From positions 1 through 41,991 of the forward strand of contig JADJPZ010000001.1 in the NCBI GenBank assembly GCA_016713025.1: DNA of 41,991 nucleotides, written 5' to 3'. Numbering within the stretch: position 1 is the first letter of the stretch; every line of letters starts with the position of its first letter. Under the pieces are notes generated by a model, which saw nothing but the letters and a program-made list of their open reading frames with translations, did not search any database and was not told where the DNA came from. Below are positions 1-9,211 of this stretch, piece by piece. The position numbers and the translations under genes were made by a program. Source of the DNA: Saprospiraceae bacterium (lineage in GTDB: Bacteria > Bacteroidota > Bacteroidia > Chitinophagales > Saprospiraceae).

Positions 1-750
1 GGGAACATATTTTTATAAAAGTACATAAGCCTGAAAATTATGATTTTTGTAACACCAGTCAAGGATCAGATGATGCCAAAAGATAGCGATGTGATGAATT
101 TTCCAGATGGGACGGCCTTACTATTTACAGTGGGCTGTGCAGTGACAATAACCGATATAGATGCCGGAATAAAATCAAAAGCTCTACCTGTAATACTCAA
201 AGACTTTACGGGAAGATGGAGATCAGACTGATGATGTCAATGAGCTTGCGTGGACAACAATGACAGAAGTCAATAATGATTATTTTGAGATAGAAGGAAG
301 TGTGAATGAGGAGATTTTGGGGTGGTAGGCCGTGTAAAAGGAAAAGGAAATAGTACAAGGAGATCAATGTGTGCAAGCTTGCAGATAGAGAAATCCAGCA
401 GGAATGGTGATTACGTGTATCGTTTGAGACAAGTGGATCATGATGGCAATGAAAGCATGTGGACCACTATCGATAAAAGTAGAAAGAGACAATACAGGTA
501 GAAAGCTGATATGTCAAGCCCAACAAAGACCTATACGATAGAAATCGGGCATCAGAGGGACAAGAAGTGACAGCAGATATCTATGATAGTACCGGCAAGA
601 AGCTGAAGTAAGATCATAGACAGTGTGTCTCTGACGGAGAAGTAATAAAGTATCAGGATACAGGATTAGGTTGGGTAAAGGGATGTACTACATTGCTTGA
701 TCAATGTGGATGGTGTTCTGACCAGCAAACCATTGATAGTGATTGAGTAA
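1..750 (+). pseudogene. C-terminal part of a T9SS-secreted protein, multiply frameshifted, open at the left edge
   Basis: Joined across frames, the translation gives the usual C-terminal architecture of T9SS cargo: a LPV-x-LKDFTGRW strand near 150-220, a NNDYFEIE motif near 270-290, a GRVKGKGNS motif near 330-350, YVYRLRQVDHDGNE near 415-450, and a final type A sorting domain (ADIYDSTGKKLK, then GMYYI-like residues and LTSKPLIVIE) ending at the TAA at 748-750. In this family the last about 80 residues direct export through the type IX system and are then cleaved. I count about eight frame changes in 750 nt, so no continuous product is encoded. The catalytic or binding part lies off the left edge, so the function is unknown. 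Some breaks may be assembly errors at a contig end. Confidence 0.75.
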
Positions 751-822
751 GTAATCAAAGGTTTATAAAGATCATTCTCAAATTTTAGGTTCGCTTAAAA
801 GTGTAAAACTTGAAATTTATTA

Positions 823-854
823 GGTCGGGAGCTTCGGAACTTCTGGCCTTTTTT
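823..854 (+). terminator. Rho-independent terminator after the T9SS cargo remnant
   Basis: GGTCGGGAG pairs with CTTCTGGCC (two G-T wobbles) around a short loop, and TTTTTT follows at once. It lies 73 nt after the stop at 750 and faces the minus-strand gene that ends at 869, so it may serve both convergent genes. Confidence 0.7.
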
Positions 855-868
855 AATTATTAAAATTT

Positions 869-1856
869 CTAAGCTTTAAATTTTTGGGTACCAAATGAGA
901 AATTTATTAACCAATCCCCTTTCCCAATCTCCGTGTCATCAAACTTGAATAAACCAAATGATGACTCGATGAGTTTTCCTGACTGATCAGAAATCTTCAT
1001 AATGACTAGTCCTTTATAATCCTAAATATCGATGTAAAAAGTCCTTTTAAAGGATTGGGATAGATATTGACAGTGTAGGTTTTCCAGTAAAGCTGGAAAA
1101 TGTTGCAATAACATCGTTCAACGAGTGATGGGTCAAAAACAAATGGATTTACATTGGATTGGATGCGGGCAAATGGTCATGGATCGTTTGATTTCTGTGG
1201 AGTCTGCTGTCCGATCGATGCCAACGGCAGAGATCGGGAACATAAAAGTGAAAAAGGTTTTGCTCTTTTTATCAGCTTCAGATCGGTAGAAAGTGTAAAG
1301 TAAAATATAGACCTGGCAATGTCTCTTTTTGAAATTCAATCGGTTCCAAAGCATTAGATTTGGATTCAGAGTACTGGTGAATTTGTGTTCTACAGGTATT
1401 GTAGTCAAAACTTTGTCTTTATGGATCAGTATTTAGTTTGATCATCAGGAGTATCTGCAAATGGGGTATTCGTCGAAGTGTATTGATGCTGGCTTTGGTA
1501 AGGTCCAGGTGATGCAGATCACCTAGTGCCGGAAACGATGCTGCTCAAATGACCTGGGAAATAAGTGTTCGGTTTGGATGCCCAGTTTAGCTGTTCAGAG
1601 ACAAGACTTTGCGTTTGTCGGTGATTGGGATTCTGTACCCGGAATAAAAACATTCTATGGAATCTTGTTCCGGGAATATTTCGGTATAGAGTTTGGTCCT
1701 GGCTTCGTCGTATTTTAGGATATTTTTGGGGTGTAGTATCCTTTTAGTTCGGTGATTAGGGAATCTTCTTTTAGGCCGGGAAGATGATTTTCCTGGCAAT
1801 TTAAGGAAGGAAGAGGAATAAGATTAAGGTTGAGAATAGAAATTTGAAGGTTTCAT
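869..1856 (-). pseudogene. Secreted endonuclease I (EndA/NucM family) with T9SS sorting tail, multiply frameshifted
   Basis: Read from 1856 downwards, the pieces follow endonuclease I order. A signal-peptide-like stretch precedes a cysteine (SLNCQEN). Then come ELKGYYTPKN and YDEARTKLYTEIF (about 1770-1670), the Cys-Tyr-Ser-Gly-Tyr segment, the conserved GDLHHL motif with TKASINTLR (about 1535-1490), PFADTPDDQTKY (about 1465-1430), FEPIEFQK-like plus TFYRSEADKKSKTFF (about 1350-1250), a DLCRWH motif and DPVDSTE-like residues, and NPFVFDPSLVERCY. The tail YTVNIYPNPLKG ... KISDQSGKLIE ... GDWLINFS is a T9SS type A domain ending at the TAG at 871-869. The family makes Mg-dependent secreted DNA/RNA nucleases. 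At least eight frame changes break the frame. Identity is firm; whether it is decayed or mis-sequenced is open. Confidence 0.75.
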
Positions 1857-1921
1857 TTTAATTAATTTCGATGATTTAAATGATTGTATTCAATTGATTT
1901 TGCATTAATGCCGGCAGGGCA

Positions 1922-1947
1922 GATACTTTGCATTGCCAAAAAGTATC
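1922..1947. repeat. Perfect 8-bp inverted repeat
   Basis: GATACTTT (1922-1929) and AAAGTATC (1940-1947) enclose a 10-nt loop. It lies between the endonuclease remnant and the ATPase remnant. No U-tract follows in either direction, so I do not call it a terminator. It may be part of an interspersed intergenic repeat; that is a guess. Confidence 0.4.
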
Positions 1948-2219
1948 CAAAAACGCTAGTTCAAAAAGGCGATTACGAAGCATCGTTCATTCCCAAATCA
2001 AAATGCTTTTCTATCGCATGTTGATTTTATGTGATATTGTGCCAAATGCGATAGACGCACTTTTGATTCTTCACTCGCTATCGAGTGTTTTTGAACAGTA
2101 GAAGTATCCTACAATAAGAGCGCTACTGAGTAGAGCTAAAGCAGCTGCTCTGGACACACACCTTTCTGTATGCGAAAAAGTTAGTAAACTCAATCAATGA
2201 TGTGAAACAATTTAATGGT

Positions 2220-2278
2220 GGTTCACTAAAAGTGGCCGCTGCCAGGGCAGCGACCACATAACCAAAACAATGTGAACC
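2220..2278. repeat. Nested inverted repeat with a GC-rich core
   Basis: The outer arms GGTTCAC (2220-2226) and GTGAACC (2272-2278) enclose an inner 12-bp stem, GTGGCCGCTGCC (2232-2243) against GGCAGCGACCAC (2246-2257), with one mismatch. The core is far more GC-rich than its surroundings. It lies just past the recognisable end of the minus-strand ATPase remnant, so it could be a transcription end signal without a U-tract or a REP-like repeat. Confidence 0.55.
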
Positions 2279-2279
2279 A

Positions 2280-2812
2280 TGCATCTTATTTCTTTTATCG
2301 GTAGATGTGGATTTGTATTCTATCCAATTGCATCTCACGCCGAACGACTCCATACGCGTTCGCCGTAACATTTTCTATGTGGCGCAGAAAGATTGCTGGT
2401 GAAATGTGTCAACACTTTGCGATTGATGAAAAGCTCATAACGCATCAGGATGATCTGGCCAAGGACATTGGTAGTGGTGCCGTAATGTTTGACTTAGTCA
2501 CTCTGCACCAAGATCGTCAAAACAATACGACTGTTGGATCGTATTCCTGTCAATATAGTCTACATAATTGCGCCCGTACAGCATGAGTACATTGGAACCT
2601 TGTTCCATATATTCCAAAGAAAGTTGCTGACATGACTTTATTTTAAATCTTTCGTTCAGGTCCATCAATCTTCTCAAAAGCTTTATATGTACGGTTTTTT
2701 CCAACACCTGTTTTTCCGGAAAGAAAAGGCCTTTATTGAGATCAATGGAAATCAAGTTTAACAAGATGACCAAAAAAACGATATAAGAATTCTGACATTT
2801 ATCAATATTCAC
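2280..2812 (-). pseudogene. DnaC/IstB-like P-loop ATPase remnant, frameshifted
   Basis: Three frames joined give an AAA-type ATPase. LNKGLFF is followed, after a one-base shift, by the Walker A motif SGKTGVGKT (about 2725-2695). Next come SCQQLSLEYMEQGS, the Walker B region CFDDLGAE (about 2520-2498), then in another frame KHYGTTTNVLGQIILMRYE, LTHFTSNLSA (about 2410) and YGERVWSR, and in a third frame CNWIEYKSTS (about 2320). The order and the DDLGAE/TSNLS motifs fit stand-alone Bacteroidota P-loop ATPases related to DnaC/IstB. The minus-strand frame opens at a GTG near 2812, but the true start is not clear. No transposase or phage gene adjoins it. The frame is broken at least three times. 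Confidence 0.6.
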
Positions 2813-3513
2813 CTATCAAAACAGAATAACATTTTGTGAATATTTCTATTTTTCTTGGTGATATTGGAAACCTTTCGATCGCCGCCCCTAGTGCGAGTGT
2901 CCCTTGTAGTTTTTTGTCTTTTCTAAAATTTTTAATTTTGCTGTAGTTAAGTAATTATGTAGTATATAGTAGTATATGTCTTTATTTGGTACTGCGACGG
3001 GTTTTCGACGAGTTCTCATTACGGTACGCACCCGACTGCGAATCAGTACGCACCTGACCGTAAAAAGAACTCCATATCCTATTTTGAGAACTCATATGGA
3101 CTGCTGTTTTGGTATCAAAATATGGCAAAATGTGTGATTGGAATTTTGCTCAAAATATTAACTTTTTGGCATCATTTTTAGCGGTTTTAAAAGGCAAAAT
3201 AAATTTTGCGGTACGCTCAAAATGGTTTAAATTGTATGAAATTACATGTTCCCAGAGATTCCCAAATTACATATAAAGATATGTTTTATTTATAATCAAT
3301 TGAATAAAAGTGATATATAGAAAAAATCTTCTTTTGCGGCCGACCCGTCCAGTCCGGCAAAAACATAACATCAAATAGAAGTAAATTCTGTTTGGCGTTT
3401 GTTTTTCAAGGAGTTATGAAAGGAACAAACTCTAAATCTCACCAAATTATATATGAATTATTTGCTACCAAAATGAGACCAAGTACTAGTTAAAATGTAA
3501 TGATAGATAGCGA
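2813..3513. other. 700-nt stretch without a supportable gene
   Basis: I see no open frame with protein-like composition on either strand. The stretch is AT-rich. A short direct repeat is present: GTACGCACCCGAC (3024-3036) and GTACGCACCTGAC (3046-3058), bracketed by ACGGT/ACCGT. A 25-codon ATG frame at 3417-3493 has no recognisable content. Confidence 0.5.
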
Positions 3514-3723
3514 ATGATCAAGTTTATACAAAATATAGGGGAATACTTCTCATCCAATTACTTTGATGAAGCCTTTACGTCCAAGGTACCATGATCATCC
3601 GGGGTTACCAAAAATTAGATGTACACTCCGTCATAGAGGCTATTTCAAAGGTGTTTTCGAAGAAATAAATGCAATGCCAATAAAACCCCAAATTGTGGGG
3701 AAAGAGAAAATCATGATAGTTTA
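3514..3723 (+). pseudogene. Possible short broken gene of unknown function
   Basis: An ATG at 3514 opens a frame with a protein-like start (MIKFIQNIGEYFSSNYFDE). It stops after about 26 codons at 3594, and a neighbouring frame then stays open to a TAG at 3723 (GYFKGVFEEINAMPIKPQ). Together they could be one about 70-residue product with a single frameshift near 3585, or the 5' end of a larger decayed gene. I do not recognise the family. CCCCA/TGGGG arms at 3686-3700 lie inside the second part. Confidence 0.25.
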
Positions 3724-4031
3724 GAATATAAGTTTTAAATAAGAAATCTTTATTCTTTAATCATTTTGCCAAATACTCGGCATTACTCACGAATTATAAC
3801 GGATACTTAAAATGACGGAATCGTTTTGGGACATTGGAAGAAACGGAAATTCCTAGTGATTTCAGAAATTTAGAAAACAGAATGTTTTGGTTCTAGGTTA
3901 ATAGTAAAAATTTTTAACATGGTACTGAAATTTGAAATTCTACTAAATGATGCATAAAAAGCAAAGCAAAAAATATTTTAAAATTTTAAAAATCGAAAAT
4001 TTGTTGTAATGTTGCTTTTAAAATCATAAAA

Positions 4032-4693
4032 ATGAAAAAATCAGGTTTTATACCGCTAGAGTATAAAAAACCATCAGAAGAATTATTGATCCAATATACC
4101 AGCGATTTTTACCGAAAAATGAAATCGAGAAGATCAGTCCGACATTTTTCAGATAAAGTTGTTCCTGATGAAGTGATCCAAAATATCATCATGACTGCAG
4201 CTTCTGCGCCATCCGGAGCACATAAACAGCCATGGACATTTTTGTGTCATTAAGGATCCTGATATCAAAGCTAAAATCAGAGTTGCAGCCGAGAAGGAAG
4301 AATATGAAAACTATCACGGTCGCATGTCTGACGAATGGCTTAAGGTTTGGAAAAGTTTGAAACCGACTGGAAAAAGGAGTTTCTGACCACTGCACCTTCT
4401 CGATAGTGATCTTCAGAAAGGCCTATGACCAGGAAGACGATGGGTCAAAATCCAAAAACTACTATGTGTCAGAATCAGTAGGTATCGCTGCCGGATTTTT
4501 GATAGCTGCTATTCATATGGCAGGTTTGGTGACCTTGACCCATACGCCCAGTCCGATGAATTTTTGCAGGAATTATTGGGAAGGCCTGAAAATGAAAACC
4601 ATTTTGTTGCTGCCTGTTGGCTTTCCGGCTGATGGTGTCTTCGTTCCTGATATCAACAGGAAGAAAATAAACGAAGTTTTGGTGAGGTATTAG
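4032..4693 (+). CDS. Nitroreductase-family flavoprotein, iodotyrosine-deiodinase-like (frameshifts)
   Basis: Joined across about three frame changes (near 4247, 4360 and 4400, plus one near 4560), this gives about 220 residues, normal for the family. Visible motifs are the FMN-binding SRRSVRHFSD near residue 32-41, TAASAPSGAHKQPWTF near residue 57-72, the charged EKEEYENYHGRM segment, SESVGIAAGFLIAAIHMAG, LTHTPSPM, and a final LLPVGFPADG with DINRKKINEVL. These match the iodotyrosine-deiodinase-like branch of NAD(P)H:FMN nitroreductases. The native substrate in bacteria is uncertain. The start ATG at 4032 is preceded by an AT-rich leader. The gene ends 72 nt before sodA, and both may be transcribed together. 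The shifts may be sequencing errors because all key motifs survive. Confidence 0.8.
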
Positions 4694-4764
4694 AAATATG
4701 TAAAACAATTGGTACAATTTAGTGTTTCAAAATCATTATATCAAAAATTAAAATTTTTTAGAAT

Positions 4765-5365
4765 ATGGCTTTTTACACTTCCTGCTTTAGGATACAATTA
4801 CGATGCACTTGAACCCCATTTTGATGCGAGAACGATGGAAATTCATCATACGAAACATCATCAGGCATATATCACCAATCTAAATAATGCCATTGCTGGC
4901 ACAGCCCTGGAAAATCAGGACCTTGATACAATGCTTAAAGGACTGGATATGAACAATATGCCTGTGAGAAACAATGGAGGTGGACACTGGAATCATTCGC
5001 TTTTTTGGGAAACTTTAAATCCCGAAAACAGAGGTAGGCTTTCTGGTCCGTTGGCTGATGCCATAGATGCAGCTTATGGAAGCAAGGAGACTTTTATTGA
5101 GAAGTTTGCAGCTGCTGCCATGACGAGATTCGGATCTGGCTGGGCATGGTTGTGCGCACATCCTGGCGGACATGTAGAAATATGCAGTAGTGCAAATCAG
5201 GACAATCCTTTGATGCCAGGTATCGGTTATGGAGGTACACCGATCCTTGGACTAGATGTATGGGAACATGCATACTATCTGAACTATCAAAACCGTAGGG
5301 TGGATTATGTTGCAGCTTTCTGGAATGTGGTCAACTGGAATGTTGTAGAGAAAGTACAACAATGA
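4765..5365 (+). CDS. sodA: Superoxide dismutase, Mn/Fe type (one homopolymer frameshift at the start)
   Basis: The enzyme converts superoxide to oxygen and hydrogen peroxide, normally in the cytoplasm. The natural start is the ATG at 4765: dropping one T from the run at 4770-4774 gives MAFTLPALGYNYDALEPHFD. Without the correction the frame opens upstream of any sensible start. Metal ligands are visible: His27 in MEIHHTKHH, the His in GGGHWNHSLFW, and Asp and His in DVWEHAYY. GGGHWNHS and the Gln of SANQDNPLM favour the manganese or cambialistic form over strict iron. The length of about 200 residues is normal. A good terminator lies about 190 nt downstream. The intact remainder makes the single extra T look like a sequencing error. 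Confidence 0.95.
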
Positions 5366-5557
5366 GATAAAGTAAATAGCTAAAAAGGAATCTTGCTTTT
5401 TTGTAACCCGTCGTCCGTCATAGCTTTAGAGCTACGATATCGTATCAGTAGGCATCTTGTCTAAAACTGTACAAAATAGCGATCAACAACAAGGCTGGGT
5501 GGAAGGCATTTGATATATTATATTAACGGGCCGCTACACTGAAATTTGGCACAAAGG

Positions 5558-5586
5558 AGCTGTTTTCACAAAGAGAACGGCTTTTT
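5558..5586 (+). terminator. Rho-independent terminator downstream of sodA
   Basis: AGCTGTTTTC (5558-5567) pairs with GAGAACGGCT (5573-5582), with wobbles, around a 5-nt loop, and TTTTT follows. It closes the nitroreductase-sodA unit. The 190 nt between the sodA stop and this hairpin hold no gene that I can see. Confidence 0.75.
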
Positions 5587-5699
5587 CTATTTACACATCA
5601 ACATTTGAACTGTTGTTTACGTTATACACTAATTGAGGAACAGTTTGGTGAATGTAAAAGAAAATTTTTTAAATTTAATAATCATTTAAATATAATTCA

Positions 5700-6355
5700 A
5701 TGAAATCCCTTGTGTCGTCCTTTTTCATACTTTTAGTGTTTCTATCACCACTTTTTGGTCAAAATGGAGAAAACAATACTATTCAGTTTTATGAAATTAT
5801 GAAGTCCAGAGATGCAGGCAAACCGCTTGAATTAAACGGGTCAGAATTTTTGCATGATGAGTGGATACCAATGAAAATATTTATGGAGGATGGACGTGTT
5901 TTGATGTTGCTCAGGCTAGAATCAATATTTTAGGAGGCTCTATAGATGTAATGCATAAAGGAAGAGAAATGGAATTATTGCTCACCTTTATTGATAAGGT
6001 GGAGATCAATCACGAAAGCAGATCGAAAAGTATGATGCCTATTTTCAGAGTAAAAGCTAAGGAACTGCCGGAAAAGGTTTGTGGAAGTACTTAATGCCGG
6101 TGAAGATATTGTCTTGGTGAGATATCATAAATATATCGTAAAAAAGCAGATCCGAATGCCAAAATTTTGGGCTTGGATCCCAGGCCAAAGGTATTCAATA
6201 AGCAAGAAATATATGTTGTCAAAAGTAAAATTGCCTATGAAGTTTCTTCAAAAAAGGATCTTAAAAAAGTGTACAAAAACAAATCCAGGAAAATAGATGA
6301 AATATTTGATGCTGAAAATATTGATATAAAAAATCCTTTAGCTTTGGCATCATAG
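5700..6355 (+). CDS. Secreted protein of unknown function (frameshifts)
   Basis: The ATG at 5700 starts a clear signal peptide (LVSSFFILLVFLSPLFGQ). Joining three frames (shifts near 5885, 6078 and 6160) gives about 215 residues. In the first half, GSEFLHDEWIPMKIFMEDGR leads into ARINILGGSIDVMHKG and FIDKVEINHES. The second half has GEDIVLVRYHKYIVKK, DPRPKVFNKQEIYVVKSK and a basic stretch, KKDLKKVYKNKSRKIDE. The shape resembles exported Bacteroidota proteins in which a ligand-like beta domain is followed by a Lys-rich helical tail, but I cannot assign a family. The stop at 6355 may itself follow a frameshift. It stands alone between the sodA terminator and a convergent lipoprotein gene. Confidence 0.6.
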
Positions 6356-6494
6356 ATAGCAAGAGTGAATGTCAAAGATGCGCAAAACTGATTTTTATAC
6401 CAAAGAAAGAATTGCACACAAAATTCAATCTAATGATTATTTATTTAATATATAATGCATTATGATTTGATTTTTTCAAAATATTTTTTGGTCC

Positions 6495-7438
6495 CTATAT
6501 GGTATGGTCGACTTTTCTATTTTCCTTTTCGTATTTGTACAACACAGGTGCTATTTTTGCAAATGATGTCTCACTAAGTGTATAAAAAGTCTTTGAATCT
6601 GACGCCCATGCTATGGATTCTCCTTGAGGTTCTATAAAGTATGGAGGTAGATACGGTGTTGTTAATAAAGCTTCATCAATCTTTTGATTAGTTGACAAAC
6701 TAAAGTAATATATTTTCTCGTAATCTTTGATTATCATTGCACTACGATCCTCGCTATATCACCGCCAACTATATATTTGTATGGCAATTCTGCCAATTTT
6801 GTAGCTACAATACTTCCACTTTGATATGGATATGCTATTTTGTAAATTCCTACTTTTTGTTCTCTTTTAGTAATGATATAAATGTCACCATTTTGGGGAT
6901 CTACCATAAGCGTCTCTGCATCACGAGGGCCATCCGGATAGGTGTAAGTGATGGTTTTGATCGGGGTGACGATTGTTGGTAAGGATGAAGGTTTATACGC
7001 TGGTTCTTCTATGATGTGTATTTGGCAAAAACTGTATTTTGCATCATTGTCTCCTATGTCACCTATATAAAGATGTGTTTTTCCATTATGAGTATCCTTA
7101 AAGGATGCTATATCTTCCCAATCTCTATTTTTGACCCCATCCAATGTGACCGTTTGGATGAGTTCTCCCCTTAGATTGATTAGGAAAAGCCTTGCCTTGT
7201 CACCATTATCATTATGTGCCCAAAGATGATCAGAAAAACCTGTTGTTGATACAATACCTGATATCTCATCCATTTGTGGATCCGATAAAATACCAAGTGT
7301 TATAGGATTTGTGTAGTATAAACTATCTTTTACCATTTGATGGTTGACCTCATTTTGTGGCATTCTGTAGCAGCTTGCCAACAGTGAAATAGTAAGTATA
7401 TACCAAACAGAAAATGTATTTCGAAAATATATAATCAT
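6495..7438 (-). CDS. Lipoprotein with beta-propeller-like fold (one frameshift)
   Basis: The start at 7438 gives a signal peptide with lipobox LLASC at residues 19-23, so the product should be anchored to a membrane. The body matches a widespread group of uncharacterised propeller-like proteins: MDEISGIVST, LWAHNDNGDKARLFLIN, NRDWEDIASF, LYIGDIGDNDAK, a PDGPRDAETLMVDP motif and GDIYIITKRE. One frame change near 6745 separates GGDIAR from AMIIKDYEKIYYF. The rest (YFIEPQGESIAWASDSKTF) is the last propeller blade, ending at 6495. The corrected length is about 314 residues. The role is unknown. Acidic DN/GD motifs suggest calcium binding, which is inference. Confidence 0.7.
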
Positions 7439-7650
7439 AATTATTTAATTTACAATATAATATGATTTAAATTTTTTGCAAAATATTTTCTGTTCACTAT
7501 AAATCCTAAGAACAAAAACGTTTTCATAAAATGATATTTTGAAGCACAGCCAAAATTTAGATTAATTTTATTAATTTTATATAATGAAAGCCACTAAACA
7601 TTCTCTTAATGTGGGTTTAAAGAAATAAAAAATAAAACATGTGCTAAAAT

Positions 7651-7685
7651 AAAAAAGGTTTCAATGCAGCATTGGAACCTTTTTT
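7651..7685 (-). terminator. Terminator downstream of the DUF1573 gene, usable in both directions
   Basis: AAAAAAGGTTTCAATGC and ATTGGAACCTTTTTT form a 10-bp stem (one G-T wobble) with an A-tract and a T-tract outside. On the minus strand it lies 28 nt after the stop at 7714. Confidence 0.85.
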
Positions 7686-7713
7686 ATTTTAAACTACTTC
7701 TTAGGTAGAAATA

Positions 7714-8247
7714 TTAATTGCCTTTGATGATATTAGGTTGGGCAGCAGGAACCGGAACTTCTTCTTTTTTAGGAAGAACTTCTCCAATTACCTGTAATGT
7801 GTGATCACCTGCATTCGTTCTAACGGTAATAGATTTACTAATTCTACCAACTCTGTCAGTAGCATATCTTACTTCAAGACTTGCGCTTTGACCAGGTGCT
7901 ACCGGTTCGGTTGGCCACTTAGGTACTGTACATCCGCAAGAACTGGTTGCGTTATTGATGATAAGTGGTTCCGTACCTGTGTTCGTAAATTTTACAATTC
8001 TTACAGGATCTGAATTGTGCTCTATGGTACCATAATTCACGTCCAGCGATTCAAAAGTCATCTTTGCTTTTGATGAAGGTGCCATAATAAATTCAGGGGC
8101 AACCTGTGGCGCAGATGGTGTGGCTGGTTGTACAACCTCCTGTTTTGGAGTTTCTGGAGCACTTTTTACTGCGTTTTTTGCTTTTGTTTTCTGAGCATTG
8201 AGACCGAAAGCAACAAAAACTAATAGGATAAATAAAAGCTGTTTCAT
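7714..8247 (-). CDS. Exported DUF1573-domain protein
   Basis: This is a 177-residue protein with an N-terminal signal peptide (MKQLLFILLVFVAFGLNAQ), a Lys/Pro/Ala-rich linker (residues about 20-60), and one DUF1573 Ig-like domain (about 65-165). The domain signature is present: VNYGTIEHNSDP, KFTNTGTEPLIINN, the SSCGCTVPKWP cysteine motif, PGQSASLEVRYATDRVG and KSITVRTNAG. The tail is Pro/Ala-rich. The domain is very common in Bacteroidota exported proteins, but no biochemical role is established. The gene is monocistronic, with a TATATTTG promoter element 31 nt upstream of the start and a strong terminator downstream. Confidence 0.9.
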   Translation of the reverse strand: MKQLLFILLVFVAFGLNAQKTKAKNAVKSAPETPKQEVVQPATPSAPQVAPEFIMAPSSKAKMTFESLDVNYGTIEHNSDPVRIVKFTNTGTEPLIINNATSSCGCTVPKWPTEPVAPGQSASLEVRYATDRVGRISKSITVRTNAGDHTLQVIGEVLPKKEEVPVPAAQPNIIKGN

Positions 8248-8277
8248 GATAATTTTTGTTTTTTATTAATTTAAGGA

Positions 8278-8285
8278 CAAATATA
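8278..8285 (-). promoter_or_regulatory. Bacteroidota -7 element (TATATTTG) for the DUF1573 gene
   Basis: The minus strand reads TATATTTG, matching TAnnTTTG, 31 nt before the ATG at 8247. No clear TTG -33 box stands at the expected distance, so this is a half-site call. Confidence 0.5.
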
Positions 8286-8439
8286 GTGGTAAAAACTGTA
8301 ATATATGAAAAAAGTTTCATTTTCTGCTGTTAAACAACTGTTAAGAACACAATTTAGACCCATGACATGTTTTTTATACTGTATAACTATATCATTTTCA
8401 GACTTTTGTTTTGTTTTATGCGGGACGGTCTATCACTCA

Positions 8440-9085
8440 TCATTTCAAACCTCTGTTAGCCAGCAACTTAATGATTCTATCCGCTTTTTTGATACCCATT
8501 GGTCACCATGTATAACTTACCATCTATTTTTGCAACTAATGCCGGAAAAGACTTGATGCCCATGGATCCGGCAAGGTCAAAATCAGAATATGCATCCATT
8601 TTTGCCTGGCCCTGCTTGAATCGTTTGTGAAATTCTTTGGGATCCAGACCCAAACCTGCAGCTATCTGTACATATGTATCGTCGTCATTGGGCAGATTGT
8701 TTTGGATGTAAAATGATTCCTGCACAGTTTTAAAATAATCATATTTTATAGCCGGATTCATTTTCCCTGCTAATATGACTGCCCTGCATGCTGGTTCGGT
8801 ATCGTATGTGATTTCAGATTTTTTAAGGATCGCAAAATTGAATCTCTGACCACTTGTTCTGTGGACCTCTGTCCAGTGTTCATGCAGAAAGTCTCTTAAA
8901 TCACCCATCTTTTCCGTTCCTCCGGGTCTCAAACCGCCCATGACGATCTCAAACGGAGTCTCGGGAAATGCAAGGATAATCTTGTCTAATTCAGGGCTAA
9001 AACCATAACACCAGGAACACATCGGGTCACCTATATAAATGAGTGTATCCTTTTGTTGACCTTTTCCCATATAAAATGAAAACAT
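8440..9085 (-). CDS. DsbA-family thioredoxin-fold protein (COG3531-like; one homopolymer frameshift)
   Basis: The thioredoxin-fold motif YIGDPMCSWCYGFSPEL at residues about 17-33 carries the redox pair Cys-Ser-Trp-Cys. MGGLRPGG, the helical insert WTEVHRTSGQRFNF, EPACRAVILAG, and the C-terminal MGIKSFPALVAKIDG with its cis-Pro follow. This is the layout of DsbA-family proteins related to FrnE. The open frame stops after NGYQKSG at 8477. Removing one A from the A6 run there restores ADRIIKLLANRGLK and the natural stop at 8442-8440. There is no convincing signal peptide, so a cytoplasmic location is likely. A second ATG (9070) is a possible start. Substrate unknown. Confidence 0.8.
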
Positions 9086-9211
9086 TAATAACAGACAAAA
9101 TTATTTCTCTTCATTAATTTCTAAACATACTCTTGATTAGCAATAAAATACAGAATTTAACCTGTATAAAAACACAATTGGTTGATTTAAAAACAGGTGT
9201 CTATTGATAAA

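Noticed and set aside
2305..2586. Plus-strand frame of 93 codons
   Set aside because: It is antisense to the P-loop ATPase remnant, whose Walker motifs identify the true strand.
3024..3058. GTACGCACC direct repeat as an iteron or CRISPR
   Set aside because: There are only two copies with a 22-nt period; too few to support either.
2870..3100. tRNA or rRNA gene in the gene-free stretch
   Set aside because: I could not draw a cloverleaf or find conserved rRNA sequence.
8305..8556. Plus-strand frame of 83 codons
   Set aside because: It overlaps the restored C-terminus of the minus-strand DsbA-family gene, which has clear motifs.
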